A stretch of 53,967 nucleotides of DNA from NCBI RefSeq assembly GCF_009866965.1, contig NZ_SPKJ01000018.1, forward strand, positions 1 through 53,967, in the 5' to 3' direction. Below are positions 9,437 through 17,958 of the stretch, in pieces. Position 1 is the first letter of the stretch. Every line of letters starts with the position of its first letter. Under the pieces are notes generated by a model that did no database searches, was not told the DNA's origin, and saw nothing but the letters and a program-made list of their open reading frames with translations. Made by a program: the position numbers and the translations under genes. This stretch comes from Propylenella binzhouense. GTDB lineage: Bacteria > Pseudomonadota > Alphaproteobacteria > Rhizobiales > Afifellaceae.

Positions 9437-10561
9437 TCATTTCTCGGCGAGAGTTTCCAGGAAGTCCTTCACCCGTGCGAAGAAGCCCGTCGACTCCGGA
9501 TTGTTCTCGCCGGACGACACGCGCTCGAACTCCTCCAGGAGCTCGCGCTGGCGCCGACTCAGATTCTGCGGTGTCTCGACCACGATCTGGACGTACATGT
9601 CGCCGAATTGCCGCGTCCGCAAGACCGGCATGCCTTTGCCCTTCAGGCGGTACTGCTTGCCGGTGGGCGTGCCCTCCGCGATCTTCACCCGGGTCCGCCC
9701 GCCGTCGACGGTCGGCACCTCGAACTGGCCGCCGAGCGCGGCCGTCGTCATCGAGACCGGCACGCGGCAGAAGATGTCCGCCCCGTCGCGCTGGAAGAAG
9801 GCGTGCGGCTTGATCGAGAGGAAGATGTAGAGGTCGCCCGGCGGGCCGCCGCGCAGCCCCGCCTCGCCTTCGCCGGCAAGGCGGATGCGCGTGCCGTCCT
9901 CGATGCCGGCGGGGATGTTCACCGAGAGCGTGCGCATCTGCATGACGCGCCCCGAGCCAGCGCAATCGAGGCAGGGATCGCGCACCACCTCGCCGCGCCC
10001 CTGGCAGGCGGGGCAGGTCCGCTCGATGTGGAAGAAGCCGCCCTGGCTCGCGCGGATGCGGCCGGCGCCCTGGCAGGTCGGGCAGGTCTGCGGCGTGGAG
10101 CCCGGCCGCGCCCCGCTGCCCGAGCAGACCTCGCAGGTCACGCTCGTGGGCACCTCGATCTCGACGGCCTTGCCGAGATAGGCCTCCTCGAGCGTGATCT
10201 CGAGATTGTAGCGCAGGTCCGAGCCGCGCTCGCGCCCCGAGGCGCGGCGCCCGCCGCCCATGAACTCGCCGAATATGTCGTCGAAGATGTCCGCGAAGGA
10301 CGAGAAGCCCGCGCCCTGCGCGCCGAAGCCCCCGCCCTCGAAGGCCTGATGGCCGAAGCGGTCATAGGCCGCCCGCTTCTGCGGATCCTTCAGGACCTCG
10401 TAGGCCTCGTTCGCCTCCTTGAACCGATGTTCCGCGGTCGGATCCCCGGGATTGCGGTCGGGGTGGAGCTCCATCGCGAGCCGCCTGAACGCGCTCTTGA
10501 GGGCCTTCTCGTCGGCATCGCGGCCGACGCCCAGCACTTCGTAATAGTCGCGCTTCGCCAT
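9437..10561 (-). CDS. dnaJ: Chaperone DnaJ
   Basis: Type I Hsp40 co-chaperone (374 residues) that delivers clients to DnaK and stimulates its ATPase. The J-domain spans 1-70 with HPD at 33-35. A Gly/Phe-rich linker follows (~75-105). Four zinc-binding repeats are CEVCSGSG (143-150), CPTCQGAG (160-167), CPACQGRG (183-190) and CLDCAGSG (197-204), then the C-terminal substrate-binding domains. It follows dnaK by 71 bases containing a strong hairpin and precedes pmtA by 16 bases. Heat induction is expected from the sigma-32-type promoter before dnaK. Confidence 0.98.
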   Translation of the reverse strand: MAKRDYYEVLGVGRDADEKALKSAFRRLAMELHPDRNPGDPTAEHRFKEANEAYEVLKDPQKRAAYDRFGHQAFEGGGFGAQGAGFSSFADIFDDIFGEFMGGGRRASGRERGSDLRYNLEITLEEAYLGKAVEIEVPTSVTCEVCSGSGARPGSTPQTCPTCQGAGRIRASQGGFFHIERTCPACQGRGEVVRDPCLDCAGSGRVMQMRTLSVNIPAGIEDGTRIRLAGEGEAGLRGGPPGDLYIFLSIKPHAFFQRDGADIFCRVPVSMTTAALGGQFEVPTVDGGRTRVKIAEGTPTGKQYRLKGKGMPVLRTRQFGDMYVQIVVETPQNLSRRQRELLEEFERVSSGENNPESTGFFARVKDFLETLAEK

Positions 10562-10587
10562 GTGTGTCGGTTCGGGAGATGGAGGAA

Positions 10588-10612
10588 GCCGCCCGGAGAG
10601 CCTCCGGGCGGC
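10588..10612 (-). promoter_or_regulatory. Hairpin between dnaK and dnaJ
   Basis: A perfect 10-bp stem (GCCGCCCGGA and complement) with a 5-base loop lies in the 71-base dnaK-dnaJ gap. There is no U-run. It could lower read-through into dnaJ or stabilise the dnaK mRNA 3' end, giving more DnaK than DnaJ. Confidence 0.55.
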
Positions 10613-10632
10613 CGTTCACGTGTCGGAGCCGG

Positions 10633-12555
10633 TCACGCGGACCGCTTCTGGTCCTCGTCCGGGATCTCCTCGAAGTCGGCGTCGACCACGTCGTCGTCCT
10701 TCGCGCCGGAGGTCCGCTCTCCCGAGGCGGGCTCCTCGGAGCCCTGCTCCTGGCTCGCCTTGTACATGGCCTCGCCGAGCTTCATGGAAGCCTGGGCGAG
10801 CGCCTGGGTCTTGGCCTGGATGGCGTCGGCGTCCTCGCCCTCCGTCGCGCTCTTCAGATCGGCGATGGCGGCCTCGATCGCCGACTTCTCCGCCGCGCCG
10901 ACCTTGTCGCCATATTCGGCGAGCGCCTTCTCGGTGGAGTGGACGAGCGCCTCGGCCTGGTTCTTCGCCTCCACCAGCGCGCGCCGCTTCTTGTCGTCCT
11001 CGGCATGCGCCTCGGCGTCCTGCACCATCTTCTCGATCTCGGCGTCGGAGAGGCCGCCCGAGGCCTGGATGCGGATCTGCTGCTCCTTGCCGGTGCCCTT
11101 GTCCTTCGCCTGAACGTTCACGATGCCGTTCGCGTCGATGTCGAAGGTGACCTCGATCTGCGGCACGCCGCGCGGCGCCGGCGGGATGCCGACGAGATCG
11201 AACTGGCCGAGGAGCTTGTTGTCCGCGGCCATCTCGCGCTCGCCCTGGAACACCCGGATCGTGACCGCGCCCTGATTGTCCTCGGCCGTCGAGAAGACCT
11301 GGCTCTTCTTGGTCGGGATCGTCGTGTTGCGGTCGATGAGGCGGGTGAACACGCCGCCGAGCGTCTCGATGCCGAGCGAGAGCGGGGTCACGTCGAGGAG
11401 CAGGACGTCCTTGACGTCGCCCTGCAGCACGCCCGCCTGGATCGCGGCGCCCATCGCCACGACCTCGTCCGGGTTGACGCCCTTGTGCGGCTCCTTCCCG
11501 AAGAGCTGCTTGACCACCTCCTGCACCTTCGGCATGCGCGTCATGCCGCCGACGAGGACCACCTCGTCGATATCGCCGGCGGTGACGCCCGCATCCTTGA
11601 GCGCGTTCTTGACCGGCTGCACCGTGCGCTGGACGAGGTCATCGACCAGGCTCTCGAACTTCGAGCGCGAGAGCTTCAGCGTCAGGTGCTTCGGCCCGGA
11701 GGCGTCGGCGGTGATGTAAGGCAGGTTGATCTCGGTCTGCTGCGAGGAGGAGAGCTCGATCTTCGCCTTCTCGGCGGCCTCCTTGAGGCGCTGCAGCGCG
11801 AGCGCATCCTTCCGGAGGTCGATGCCCTGCTCCTTCTTGAACTCGTCGGCGAGATAGTCGACGAGCCGCATGTCGAAATCCTCGCCGCCGAGGAAGGTGT
11901 CGCCGTTCGTCGACTTCACCTCGAACACGCCGTCGCCGATCTCGAGCACGGAGATGTCGAACGTGCCGCCGCCGAGGTCATAGACGGCGATCGTGCCGGC
12001 CTTCTTCTTGTCGAGGCCATAGGCGAGCGCGGCCGCGGTCGGCTCGTTGATGATGCGGAGCACCTCGAGCCCGGCGATCTTGCCGGCGTCCTTGGTGGCC
12101 TGCCGCTGCGCGTCGTTGAAGTAGGCCGGAACGGTGATGACCGCCTTCTCGACCTTCTCGCCGAGATAGCTCTCGGCGGTCTCCTTCATCTTCTGCAGGA
12201 TGAAGGCGGAGATCTGGGAGGGCGAGTACTTCTTGTCGTCGATCTCGACCCAGGCGTCGCCATTGTCGGCGTTGACGATCCGGTAGGGAACGAGCGCCTG
12301 GTCCTTCTTCACGGTCGGGTCGTCGAAGCGGCGGCCGATCAGGCGCTTGACGGCGAAGATCGTGCGCTTCGGATTGGTGACCGCCTGGCGCTTGGCCGGC
12401 TGGCCGACGAGACGCTCGCCGTTGTCGGTGAAGGCGACCATCGACGGAGTGGTGCGCGCGCCTTCTGAATTCTCGATGACCTTCGCGTTCTTGCCGTCCA
12501 TCACGGCGACGCAGGAATTGGTCGTGCCGAGATCGATGCCGATCACTTTTGCCAT
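10633..12555 (-). CDS. dnaK: Chaperone DnaK (Hsp70)
   Basis: Cytosolic Hsp70 of normal length (640 residues). The nucleotide-binding domain has IDLGTTNS (7-14) and [17 protein letters not shown]; the interdomain linker [12 protein letters not shown], the substrate-binding beta domain and helical lid follow, ending in an acidic tail ([12 protein letters not shown]). A strong ribosome site (AAAGGAGAG) lies just before ATG 12555. Transcription very likely starts from the sigma-32-type promoter at 12699-12727, giving a leader near 137 bases that contains two short palindromes (12599-12610 and 12612-12625). alkB is divergent. Confidence 0.99.
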   Translation of the reverse strand: MAKVIGIDLGTTNSCVAVMDGKNAKVIENSEGARTTPSMVAFTDNGERLVGQPAKRQAVTNPKRTIFAVKRLIGRRFDDPTVKKDQALVPYRIVNADNGDAWVEIDDKKYSPSQISAFILQKMKETAESYLGEKVEKAVITVPAYFNDAQRQATKDAGKIAGLEVLRIINEPTAAALAYGLDKKKAGTIAVYDLGGGTFDISVLEIGDGVFEVKSTNGDTFLGGEDFDMRLVDYLADEFKKEQGIDLRKDALALQRLKEAAEKAKIELSSSQQTEINLPYITADASGPKHLTLKLSRSKFESLVDDLVQRTVQPVKNALKDAGVTAGDIDEVVLVGGMTRMPKVQEVVKQLFGKEPHKGVNPDEVVAMGAAIQAGVLQGDVKDVLLLDVTPLSLGIETLGGVFTRLIDRNTTIPTKKSQVFSTAEDNQGAVTIRVFQGEREMAADNKLLGQFDLVGIPPAPRGVPQIEVTFDIDANGIVNVQAKDKGTGKEQQIRIQASGGLSDAEIEKMVQDAEAHAEDDKKRRALVEAKNQAEALVHSTEKALAEYGDKVGAAEKSAIEAAIADLKSATEGEDADAIQAKTQALAQASMKLGEAMYKASQEQGSEEPASGERTSGAKDDDVVDADFEEIPDEDQKRSA

Positions 12556-12698
12556 TTCGCTTCTCTCCTTTTCCGGCAGGCCGGCCAGACCCGAGCGGCG
12601 TCCTAGGACGAAAGGCGAACGCCTTCCCCGGCCCCCAACGAAGTGAAAAATGTGCTGCTTGGGAACCCCTGAACGAGCCTTCCCGCGCGTTGCGGCTC

Positions 12699-12727
12699 AT
12701 ATAAGAAGGGCCGATTTCGCTCGCAAG
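12699..12727 (-). promoter_or_regulatory. Sigma-32 (RpoH) type promoter of dnaK
   Basis: Read on the minus strand: CTTG (12727-12724), 18 bases, then CTTATAT (12705-12699) followed by GAG. This fits the alphaproteobacterial RpoH consensus CTTG-N17/18-CYTATNT at every defined position. It lies about 145 bases upstream of dnaK. Confidence 0.8.
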
Positions 12728-12819
12728 GATGTGATCGGACCGGATAATCCGCCGACCGCGCCGCCGGTCGGGCCGCCGGTCCGGGCGCCGCTCCGGGCGG
12801 GCCGGAAAGGAGTGCGGCG

Positions 12820-13434
12820 ATGCTCTCGACACTCGCAAGCGGCGTGGCCTTCCACCCCGGATATCTCGGCCCGCGGGAGGCGGCGGCGCTGCTTTCGACG
12901 CTGCGGACGGCGGTCGCGGCCGCGCCGCTCTTCACCCCGCGCATGCCCCGCACCGGCAAGCCGTTCAGCGTGCGCATGACGAATTGCGGCCCGCTCGGCT
13001 GGGTCTCGGACGAGCGCGGCTACCGCTATCAGCCGAATCACCCCGAGACGGGCGCGCTTTGGCCGCCGATCCCGGAGATCGCGCTTCAGGCCTGGCTCGA
13101 GCTCGCCGGCTATCCGCACCCGCCGGAGGCCTGCCTCGTCAATTACTACGCGCCCGGGACGCGCATGAGCCTTCACCAGGATCGCGACGAGGCGGACTTC
13201 GCGGCGCCGGTCGTCTCGCTCTCGCTCGGCGACACCGCCGTCTTCCGGATCGGGGGCACCAGCCGGTCGGACCCGACCCGCTCGATCCGCCTCGCCTCGG
13301 GCGACGCGCTCGTCCTCGGCGGCTCGTCGCGGCTCGCCTTCCACGGCATCGACCGGATCCTCGCCGGATCGTCGCGGCTCCTCGCCGAGGGCGGCCGCTT
13401 CAACCTCACCCTGCGCCGGGTGACCCGCCCCTAG
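12820..13434 (+). CDS. alkB: DNA/RNA alkylation repair dioxygenase AlkB
   Basis: A 204-residue 2-oxoglutarate/Fe(II) dioxygenase that removes methyl groups from 1-methyladenine and 3-methylcytosine by oxidation. The iron ligands are H119 and D121 (HQD) and H175 (AFH); R193 and R199 in RFNLTLRR match the 2-oxoglutarate-binding arginines of E. coli AlkB (R204, R210) with the same spacing. NYYAPG precedes the first iron motif as in AlkB. AAAGGAG lies 7 bases before ATG 12820, which fixes the start. No Ada gene or LexA-like box is visible nearby, so induction cannot be inferred. Confidence 0.95.
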   Translation: MLSTLASGVAFHPGYLGPREAAALLSTLRTAVAAAPLFTPRMPRTGKPFSVRMTNCGPLGWVSDERGYRYQPNHPETGALWPPIPEIALQAWLELAGYPHPPEACLVNYYAPGTRMSLHQDRDEADFAAPVVSLSLGDTAVFRIGGTSRSDPTRSIRLASGDALVLGGSSRLAFHGIDRILAGSSRLLAEGGRFNLTLRRVTRP

Positions 13435-13745
13435 CCGCGGGCACCGCCCGGCACCGCAGCAGCCGCGGGCGAGGCGCGGGCCACGCGGAACGCGATTCGC
13501 GGCGCCGATTCGCGACGGCCCGGGCCGGGCCGCGGAGCGCGCTCTGCGGGCCGAGATGTCCCGGTTCGGGACCCCGGCCGCGGCTCGGGCGGCCGAACCT
13601 TAACGCGGGCCCGCCCCGGCGGCTCGGAGCAGGCCCCGCCGATCCGGCGAACACCCTGATCCGGCTGCGTTCTTCCGCCGTGCGGCGCATTAACCCGGTG
13701 TTAACGTTAAGCTTGGTTAATGGAACCGTAACAGAGATCATTGCC
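13435..13745 (+). promoter_or_regulatory. Gene-free region between alkB and minC holding the min promoter
   Basis: Of these 311 bases the first ~160 are very G/C-rich with no ORF or RNA I recognise. A lone TTAAC lies at 13600-13604. The last 60 bases are clearly A/T-richer and contain the CtrA-type site cluster described separately. No convincing terminator for alkB is visible. Confidence 0.6.
13690..13720 (+). promoter_or_regulatory. CtrA-box cluster upstream of minCDE
   Basis: TTAA at 13690-13693, seven bases, then TTAAC at 13701-13705: an exact match to the CtrA consensus TTAA-N7-TTAAC. Two more TTAA tetramers follow at 13707-13710 and 13717-13720 (6 bases apart). The cluster ends 25 bases before the minC GTG, overlapping any plausible promoter. 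CtrA control of min genes has been reported in Sinorhizobium, which fits. Confidence 0.75.
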
Positions 13746-14474
13746 GTGACCGTCGCAGCTCCATCCCGCCAATCGCTCCGCTTCAGAGGCCGCTCCTTCC
13801 TCGCGCTCGTGCTCGCGCCGGAGCCGCCGCTCGCCGCCTGGATCGAAGAGATCGACGCGCTCGGAAAGCGCTCGCCGGGCTTCTTCCGGGGCCGCCCGGT
13901 CGTGCTCGACGTGTCCGCCCTCCCCCTCGACAAGGCCGGCCTCGCGCAGCTCGTGGCCGACCTCTTCGAGCGCGAGATCCGCATCATGGGAATCGAGGGC
14001 GCCAAGCCCTCCATGATCGGGCTCGGCATGCCGCCGCTCATCAGCGGCGGACGTCACGCGGACGACGTCGAGGTGCCGGACGCGGCGCCGAAGGGCACGC
14101 CCGCGGCCGCGGCGACCCCGATCGTGGCGCCGCGCCAGGCGCCGGTGCCGTCGCTCATGCTCGACGCGCCGGTCCGCTCGGGCCAGTCCGTGATCTTTCC
14201 GCAGGGCGACGTGACGATCGTCGGCTCCGTCGCCTCCGGCGCGGAGATCGTCGCCGGCGGCTCCATCCATGTCTACGGACCGCTCCGCGGGCGCGCCATC
14301 GCCGGGTCCACCGGCAATGCCGAAGCGCGCATCTTCTGCCACAAGCTCGAGGCGGAGCTCGTTGCCATCGACGGCCTCTACAAGACCGCCGAAGACATGG
14401 AATCCGACTATCGCGGCCGCTCGGTCCAGATCTGGCTCGACGGCGACACCATCATGATGACGGCGCTCAGCTGA
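13746..14474 (+). CDS. minC: Septum site-determining protein MinC
   Basis: Inhibitor of FtsZ polymerisation that, recruited by MinD, prevents polar Z-rings. 242 residues from GTG 13746: an N-terminal FtsZ-inhibiting domain (~1-105), an Ala/Pro-rich linker (~110-140) and a C-terminal beta-helix domain (~145-242) with the family segments GDVTIVGSVASGAEIVAGGS and HVYGPLRGRA. No in-frame ATG gives a sensible start, and the GTG precedes the first conserved block. minD follows after 16 bases. The upstream CtrA-type boxes suggest cell-cycle control of the whole operon. Confidence 0.95.
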   Translation: MTVAAPSRQSLRFRGRSFLALVLAPEPPLAAWIEEIDALGKRSPGFFRGRPVVLDVSALPLDKAGLAQLVADLFEREIRIMGIEGAKPSMIGLGMPPLISGGRHADDVEVPDAAPKGTPAAAATPIVAPRQAPVPSLMLDAPVRSGQSVIFPQGDVTIVGSVASGAEIVAGGSIHVYGPLRGRAIAGSTGNAEARIFCHKLEAELVAIDGLYKTAEDMESDYRGRSVQIWLDGDTIMMTALS

Positions 14475-14490
14475 GAGGAGGATGTTGAAT

Positions 14491-15306
14491 ATGGCCAAGG
14501 TCTTGGTCGTGACTTCCGGAAAGGGCGGCGTCGGCAAGACGACGTCGACCGCGGCCCTCGGGGCCGCCTTGGCGGCCATGGGCCAGAACGTGGTCGTGGT
14601 CGATTTCGACGTCGGCCTGCGCAACCTGGACCTAGTCATGGGCGCCGAGCGCCGGGTCGTCTACGACCTCATCAACGTGGTGCAGGGCGACGCCAAGCTG
14701 GCGCAGGCGCTGATCCGCGACAAGCGGCTCGACAGCCTGTCGCTGCTGCCGGCCTCCCAGACCCGCGACAAGGACGCGCTGAGCGAGGAGGGCGTCGACA
14801 AGGTGATGGCCGAGCTCCGCGAGAAGTTCGACTGGGTCATCTGCGACAGCCCGGCCGGGATCGAGCGCGGTCCGACGCTCGCGATGCGGCACGCCGATGT
14901 CGCGGTCGTCGTCACCAACCCGGAAGTCTCGTCGGTCCGCGACTCCGACCGCATCATCGGCCTGCTCGATTCCAAGACCCTGAAGGCGGAGCGCGGCGAG
15001 AGGATGGACAAGCATCTCCTCCTGACGCGCTACGACCCGGCCCGCGCCGAGCGCGGCGAGATGCTGAAGGTCGACGACGTCCTCGAGATCCTCTCGATCC
15101 CGCTTCTCGGCATCATCCCGGAAAGCCAGGAGGTGCTGCGCGCCTCCAACCTCGGCACGCCGGTGACGCTCTGCAACCCGGCGAGCGCACCGGCCAAGGC
15201 CTACAGCGACGCCGCGCGCCGGCTCTCGGGCGAGCCGATCGCGATGGCGGTTCCGAACGATCGCCGCGGCCTGTTCGGAAAGCTGTTCGGGCGGAGGGCC
15301 GCATGA
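14491..15306 (+). CDS. minD: Septum site-determining ATPase MinD
   Basis: Membrane-associated P-loop ATPase (271 residues) that carries MinC and is released from membrane by MinE. The deviant Walker A is KGGVGKTT (11-18). The C-terminal amphipathic membrane-targeting helix is visible as [17 protein letters not shown] 14491 is chosen over the in-frame ATG at 14482: AGGAGG (14476-14481) directly touches the earlier ATG but is 9 bases from 14491, and the protein then begins with the canonical [13 protein letters not shown]. The stop overlaps the minE start by 4 bases. Confidence 0.98.
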   Translation: MAKVLVVTSGKGGVGKTTSTAALGAALAAMGQNVVVVDFDVGLRNLDLVMGAERRVVYDLINVVQGDAKLAQALIRDKRLDSLSLLPASQTRDKDALSEEGVDKVMAELREKFDWVICDSPAGIERGPTLAMRHADVAVVVTNPEVSSVRDSDRIIGLLDSKTLKAERGERMDKHLLLTRYDPARAERGEMLKVDDVLEILSIPLLGIIPESQEVLRASNLGTPVTLCNPASAPAKAYSDAARRLSGEPIAMAVPNDRRGLFGKLFGRRAA

Positions 15307-15584
15307 ACCTGCTCTCCCTCTTCCAGAAGCGCGCCACGGCGCCGGTCGCGCGGGAGCGATTGCAGATCCTGCTCGCCCACGAACGCTCGATCACCGGCCG
15401 GACCGACCTCGTCGCGGTGCTGCGCGAGGAGATCATCGCGGTGATCACGAAGCATGTGGCGGTCGAGCGGGACAAGGTTCAGGTGAAGATGGAGCGCGGC
15501 GACGCGGTCTCCACGCTCGAGGTCGAGATCGAGATCCCAACCGCGCTCGCGCCCGCGGAATCGGCGGCCTCGGCCGCCGCCTGA
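15303..15584 (+). CDS. minE: Cell division topological specificity factor MinE
   Basis: A 93-residue protein that stimulates MinD ATPase and drives pole-to-pole oscillation. The N-terminal amphipathic [10 protein letters not shown] is followed by the MinD-contact region [17 protein letters not shown] and a dimerisation domain including [14 protein letters not shown]. It begins in the ATGA overlap with minD, so translation is coupled. A strong hairpin 18 bases downstream ends the operon. Confidence 0.97.
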   Translation: MNLLSLFQKRATAPVARERLQILLAHERSITGRTDLVAVLREEIIAVITKHVAVERDKVQVKMERGDAVSTLEVEIEIPTALAPAESAASAAA

Positions 15585-15601
15585 TTTCCGGAGACGCCTC
15601 A

Positions 15602-15633
15602 AAAGGCCGCGGACGCGCCAGCCCGCGGCCTTT
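15602..15633 (+). terminator. minCDE terminator
   Basis: An 11-bp perfect stem (AAAGGCCGCGG and complement) with a 10-base loop, ending in TTT, lies 18 bases after the minE stop. The A-rich 5' side and T-rich 3' side suit termination in the plus direction. Confidence 0.7.
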
Positions 15634-15781
15634 CGCGCGTCCGCTTTTGTTCATCCGGTTCACTCTTCCTCAAGCAGAACTGGTGTCTCCTCGCGGCGGC
15701 ACACGCGGAGGGCTTGCCGTCCTCCATATGCGGCGAAGCCGGGTGGAGAGGGCCGACCAAAGCGTGCAGCTCAGAGAGACG

Positions 15782-17446
15782 ATGCAACCGCACTTCCAGA
15801 GTCCGCAGGACGCGCCGGACGCCCGCCTGCGCGCCTTCCCCATCGGCCGCGTCGTCTCCGTCGACGGCGCCCATGCCGTCATCACGGCGCCGCGCAGCGA
15901 TCCGGAGGCGCTGGCGGGCGAGGAGAGCCCGCTCTCGGTCGGCAAGCTGCTCTCCATCAATGCCGGCCCCGTGCGGGTGATCGGCGTCATCTACGCGACC
16001 GCGGCCGCCAACCAGGGCGGCCAGGAGGGCGAAATCGGCCCGACGCTCGTGAAGGTCGAACTCGTCGGCCAGATCCGGGACGGCGCGAAGCCGGTCTTCG
16101 AGCGCGGCATCCAGCACTACCCGCCGATCGGCGCGGGCGTGCTTCCGGTCGGCCCGACCGACCTCATCACGATCTACGATTACGGCAGCGACGAGACGAT
16201 CGTCATCGGCAGGCTCGGACAGGACCCGAGCATCGAGGCGACGGTCCGCGTCCAGGACCTGCTGCAGAAGCATTTCGCCGTGCTCGGGACCACCGGCTGC
16301 GGCAAGTCCACCTCGGTCTCGCTCATCCTCCACGAGATCCTGAAGTCGAGCCAGGGCGCCCGCGTGCTCCTGATCGACCCGCACAACGAGTACAAGGGCT
16401 CGTTCGGCGAGCTCGCCCACCTCATCAGCCCGCGCAACCTCAACCTGCCGTACTGGCTGTTCAATTTCGAGGAGTTCACGGACGTCATCTACCGGCGGCG
16501 ACCGGGCGTGCCGGAGGAGCTCGACGCGCTCGCCGACTTCATCCCCCTCGCCAAGGCCCGGTACGCGCAGAAGCAGGAGAAATCGAGCCTGCTCCTCCGC
16601 CGCGACGTCGACGATGCCGGCCACACCGTCGATTCGCCGGTGCCCTACCGGCTGTCGGACCTCCTCGCGCTGATCGACGACCAGCTCGGCAAGCTCGAGG
16701 GCAAGGAGGACCGCCCGCGGCTGCGGCGCCTGCGGGCGCGCATCCAGTCCGTCGCCCAGGACCCGCGCTACCAGTTCATGTTCTCGAGCAGGACCATCGA
16801 GGATTCGATGGCCGAGCTCCTGAAGACGCTCTTCCGCATCCCGACCGAGGGCAAGCCGATCACGATCGTGGAGCTCGCCGGCTTCCCGGCCGAAGTGGTG
16901 GATGCGGTCGTTTCGGTGCTCTGCCGGCTCGCCTTCGAGCTCGGCATGTGGGGAAACGGCCGGGTGCCGATCCTCGTCGTCGCCGAGGAGGCGCACCGCT
17001 ACGTGCCGGCCGACAAGCGCCTGGGCTTCGGCCCGACGCGGCGGGCGATCTCGCGCATCGCCAAGGAGGGCCGGAAATACGGCGTCTATCTCGGCGTCGT
17101 GACCCAGCGCCCGTCCGAGCTCGACCCGACCATCCTCTCCCAGTGCAGCACGATCTTCGCGATGCGGCTCGCCAACGACGCCGACCACGCCATCATCCGC
17201 TCCGCCGTCTCGGACGCGGCGACCTCGACGCTGGAGGCGCTGCCCTCGATGGGCAACCGCGAGGCGCTCGCCTTCGGCGAGGCCGTGTCGATGCCGATGC
17301 GGGTCCGCTTCACCAACCTGCCGGAATCGATGCTCCCGAAGAGCAAGCTCCGCGGCCTTCAGGACGATTCGGCGGAGGCGCAGTCGGGCGGCTTCGTCGA
17401 GGAGGTCGTCCAGCGCTGGCGGAGCGTCGAGCATCGCGGGCGGTAG
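15782..17446 (+). CDS. HerA-like (DUF87) hexameric ATPase
   Basis: A 554-residue ATPase of the FtsK/HerA superfamily. The N-terminal ~150 residues resemble a HAS-barrel; Walker A is GTTGCGKS (169-176) and Walker B is ILVVAEEAH (397-405), followed by RRAISRIAKEGRKYGVYLGVVTQRPSELD, which includes the arginine-finger region. HerA works with the nuclease NurA in archaea to resect DNA ends; here no nurA-like neighbour is seen, so the partner and substrate are unknown. ATG 15782 is preferred because GAGAGA lies 2 bases upstream of it and the conserved FPIGRVVSVDG follows closely; ATG 15728 and 15647 are longer options. The gene stands alone between minE and a convergent pair. Confidence 0.85.
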   Translation: MQPHFQSPQDAPDARLRAFPIGRVVSVDGAHAVITAPRSDPEALAGEESPLSVGKLLSINAGPVRVIGVIYATAAANQGGQEGEIGPTLVKVELVGQIRDGAKPVFERGIQHYPPIGAGVLPVGPTDLITIYDYGSDETIVIGRLGQDPSIEATVRVQDLLQKHFAVLGTTGCGKSTSVSLILHEILKSSQGARVLLIDPHNEYKGSFGELAHLISPRNLNLPYWLFNFEEFTDVIYRRRPGVPEELDALADFIPLAKARYAQKQEKSSLLLRRDVDDAGHTVDSPVPYRLSDLLALIDDQLGKLEGKEDRPRLRRLRARIQSVAQDPRYQFMFSSRTIEDSMAELLKTLFRIPTEGKPITIVELAGFPAEVVDAVVSVLCRLAFELGMWGNGRVPILVVAEEAHRYVPADKRLGFGPTRRAISRIAKEGRKYGVYLGVVTQRPSELDPTILSQCSTIFAMRLANDADHAIIRSAVSDAATSTLEALPSMGNREALAFGEAVSMPMRVRFTNLPESMLPKSKLRGLQDDSAEAQSGGFVEEVVQRWRSVEHRGR

Positions 17447-17463
17447 GCCTGCGATTTGGCCCA

Positions 17464-17480
17464 CCGGCCGATCCGGCCGG
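17464..17480. terminator. Small hairpin between convergent genes
   Basis: CCGGCC, a 5-base loop and GGCCGG lie between the HerA-like gene stop (17446) and the DUF2269 gene stop (17482). The short G/C stem without U-run may end transcription from both sides, but this is weak evidence. Confidence 0.35.
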
Positions 17481-17481
17481 C

Positions 17482-17958
17482 TCAGAGGATCGTGAAGTCC
17501 GGGCGGGCGATCATCAGCCAGAAGATGCCGAGGACGGCCGCGAAGGCCGGGAAGCCGAAGGCGAACCAGGTCCAGAACAGGCGATGATAGCTGCGCGGCA
17601 GCGGCGCGCCGCTCGCCACCGCGGATGCAGCGAGGTCGCGCATCCGCAACTGCATCCAGACGACCGGCAGCCAGAACGCACCGGTCACGAGATAGAGGAT
17701 GATCGACAGCACGATCCAGCCGTCGCTCAGCGCGTAGCCGACGTTCCAGGCGAGGAGGACCCCCGTGACCGGCTGCGCGAAGACGGCCGTCGCGGTGAAG
17801 ACGAAATCCGCGATCACCACGATCCGCGCCGTGCCCGCGATCACCGCCCTGTCGCGCGTGACATGCGCGACGACCATGAAGAAGGCGATGCCGGCGCCAG
17901 TGCCGAGCAGCACGGACGCGCCGATCACGTGCAGGTACTTGAGCGCGAAATAGAGCAT
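17482..17958 (-). CDS. DUF2269 family integral membrane protein
   Basis: A 158-residue protein with four predicted membrane helices (~5-27, ~45-65, ~75-100, ~130-152) and the DUF2269 features YLHVIGASVLLGTGAGIAFF and QPVTGVLL. No biochemical function is established for the family. Its ATG overlaps the stop of the preceding SDR/membrane gene (TGATG), so translation is coupled and the two products may work together at the membrane. Histidine residues in the first helix could bind a cofactor, but this is speculation. Confidence 0.85.
   Translation of the reverse strand: MLYFALKYLHVIGASVLLGTGAGIAFFMVVAHVTRDRAVIAGTARIVVIADFVFTATAVFAQPVTGVLLAWNVGYALSDGWIVLSIILYLVTGAFWLPVVWMQLRMRDLAASAVASGAPLPRSYHRLFWTWFAFGFPAFAAVLGIFWLMIARPDFTIL

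Noticed and set aside
14482-14490. Earlier in-frame ATG for minD
   Set aside because: AGGAGG abuts this ATG with no spacing, whereas it is 9 bases from ATG 14491, where the conserved N terminus begins.
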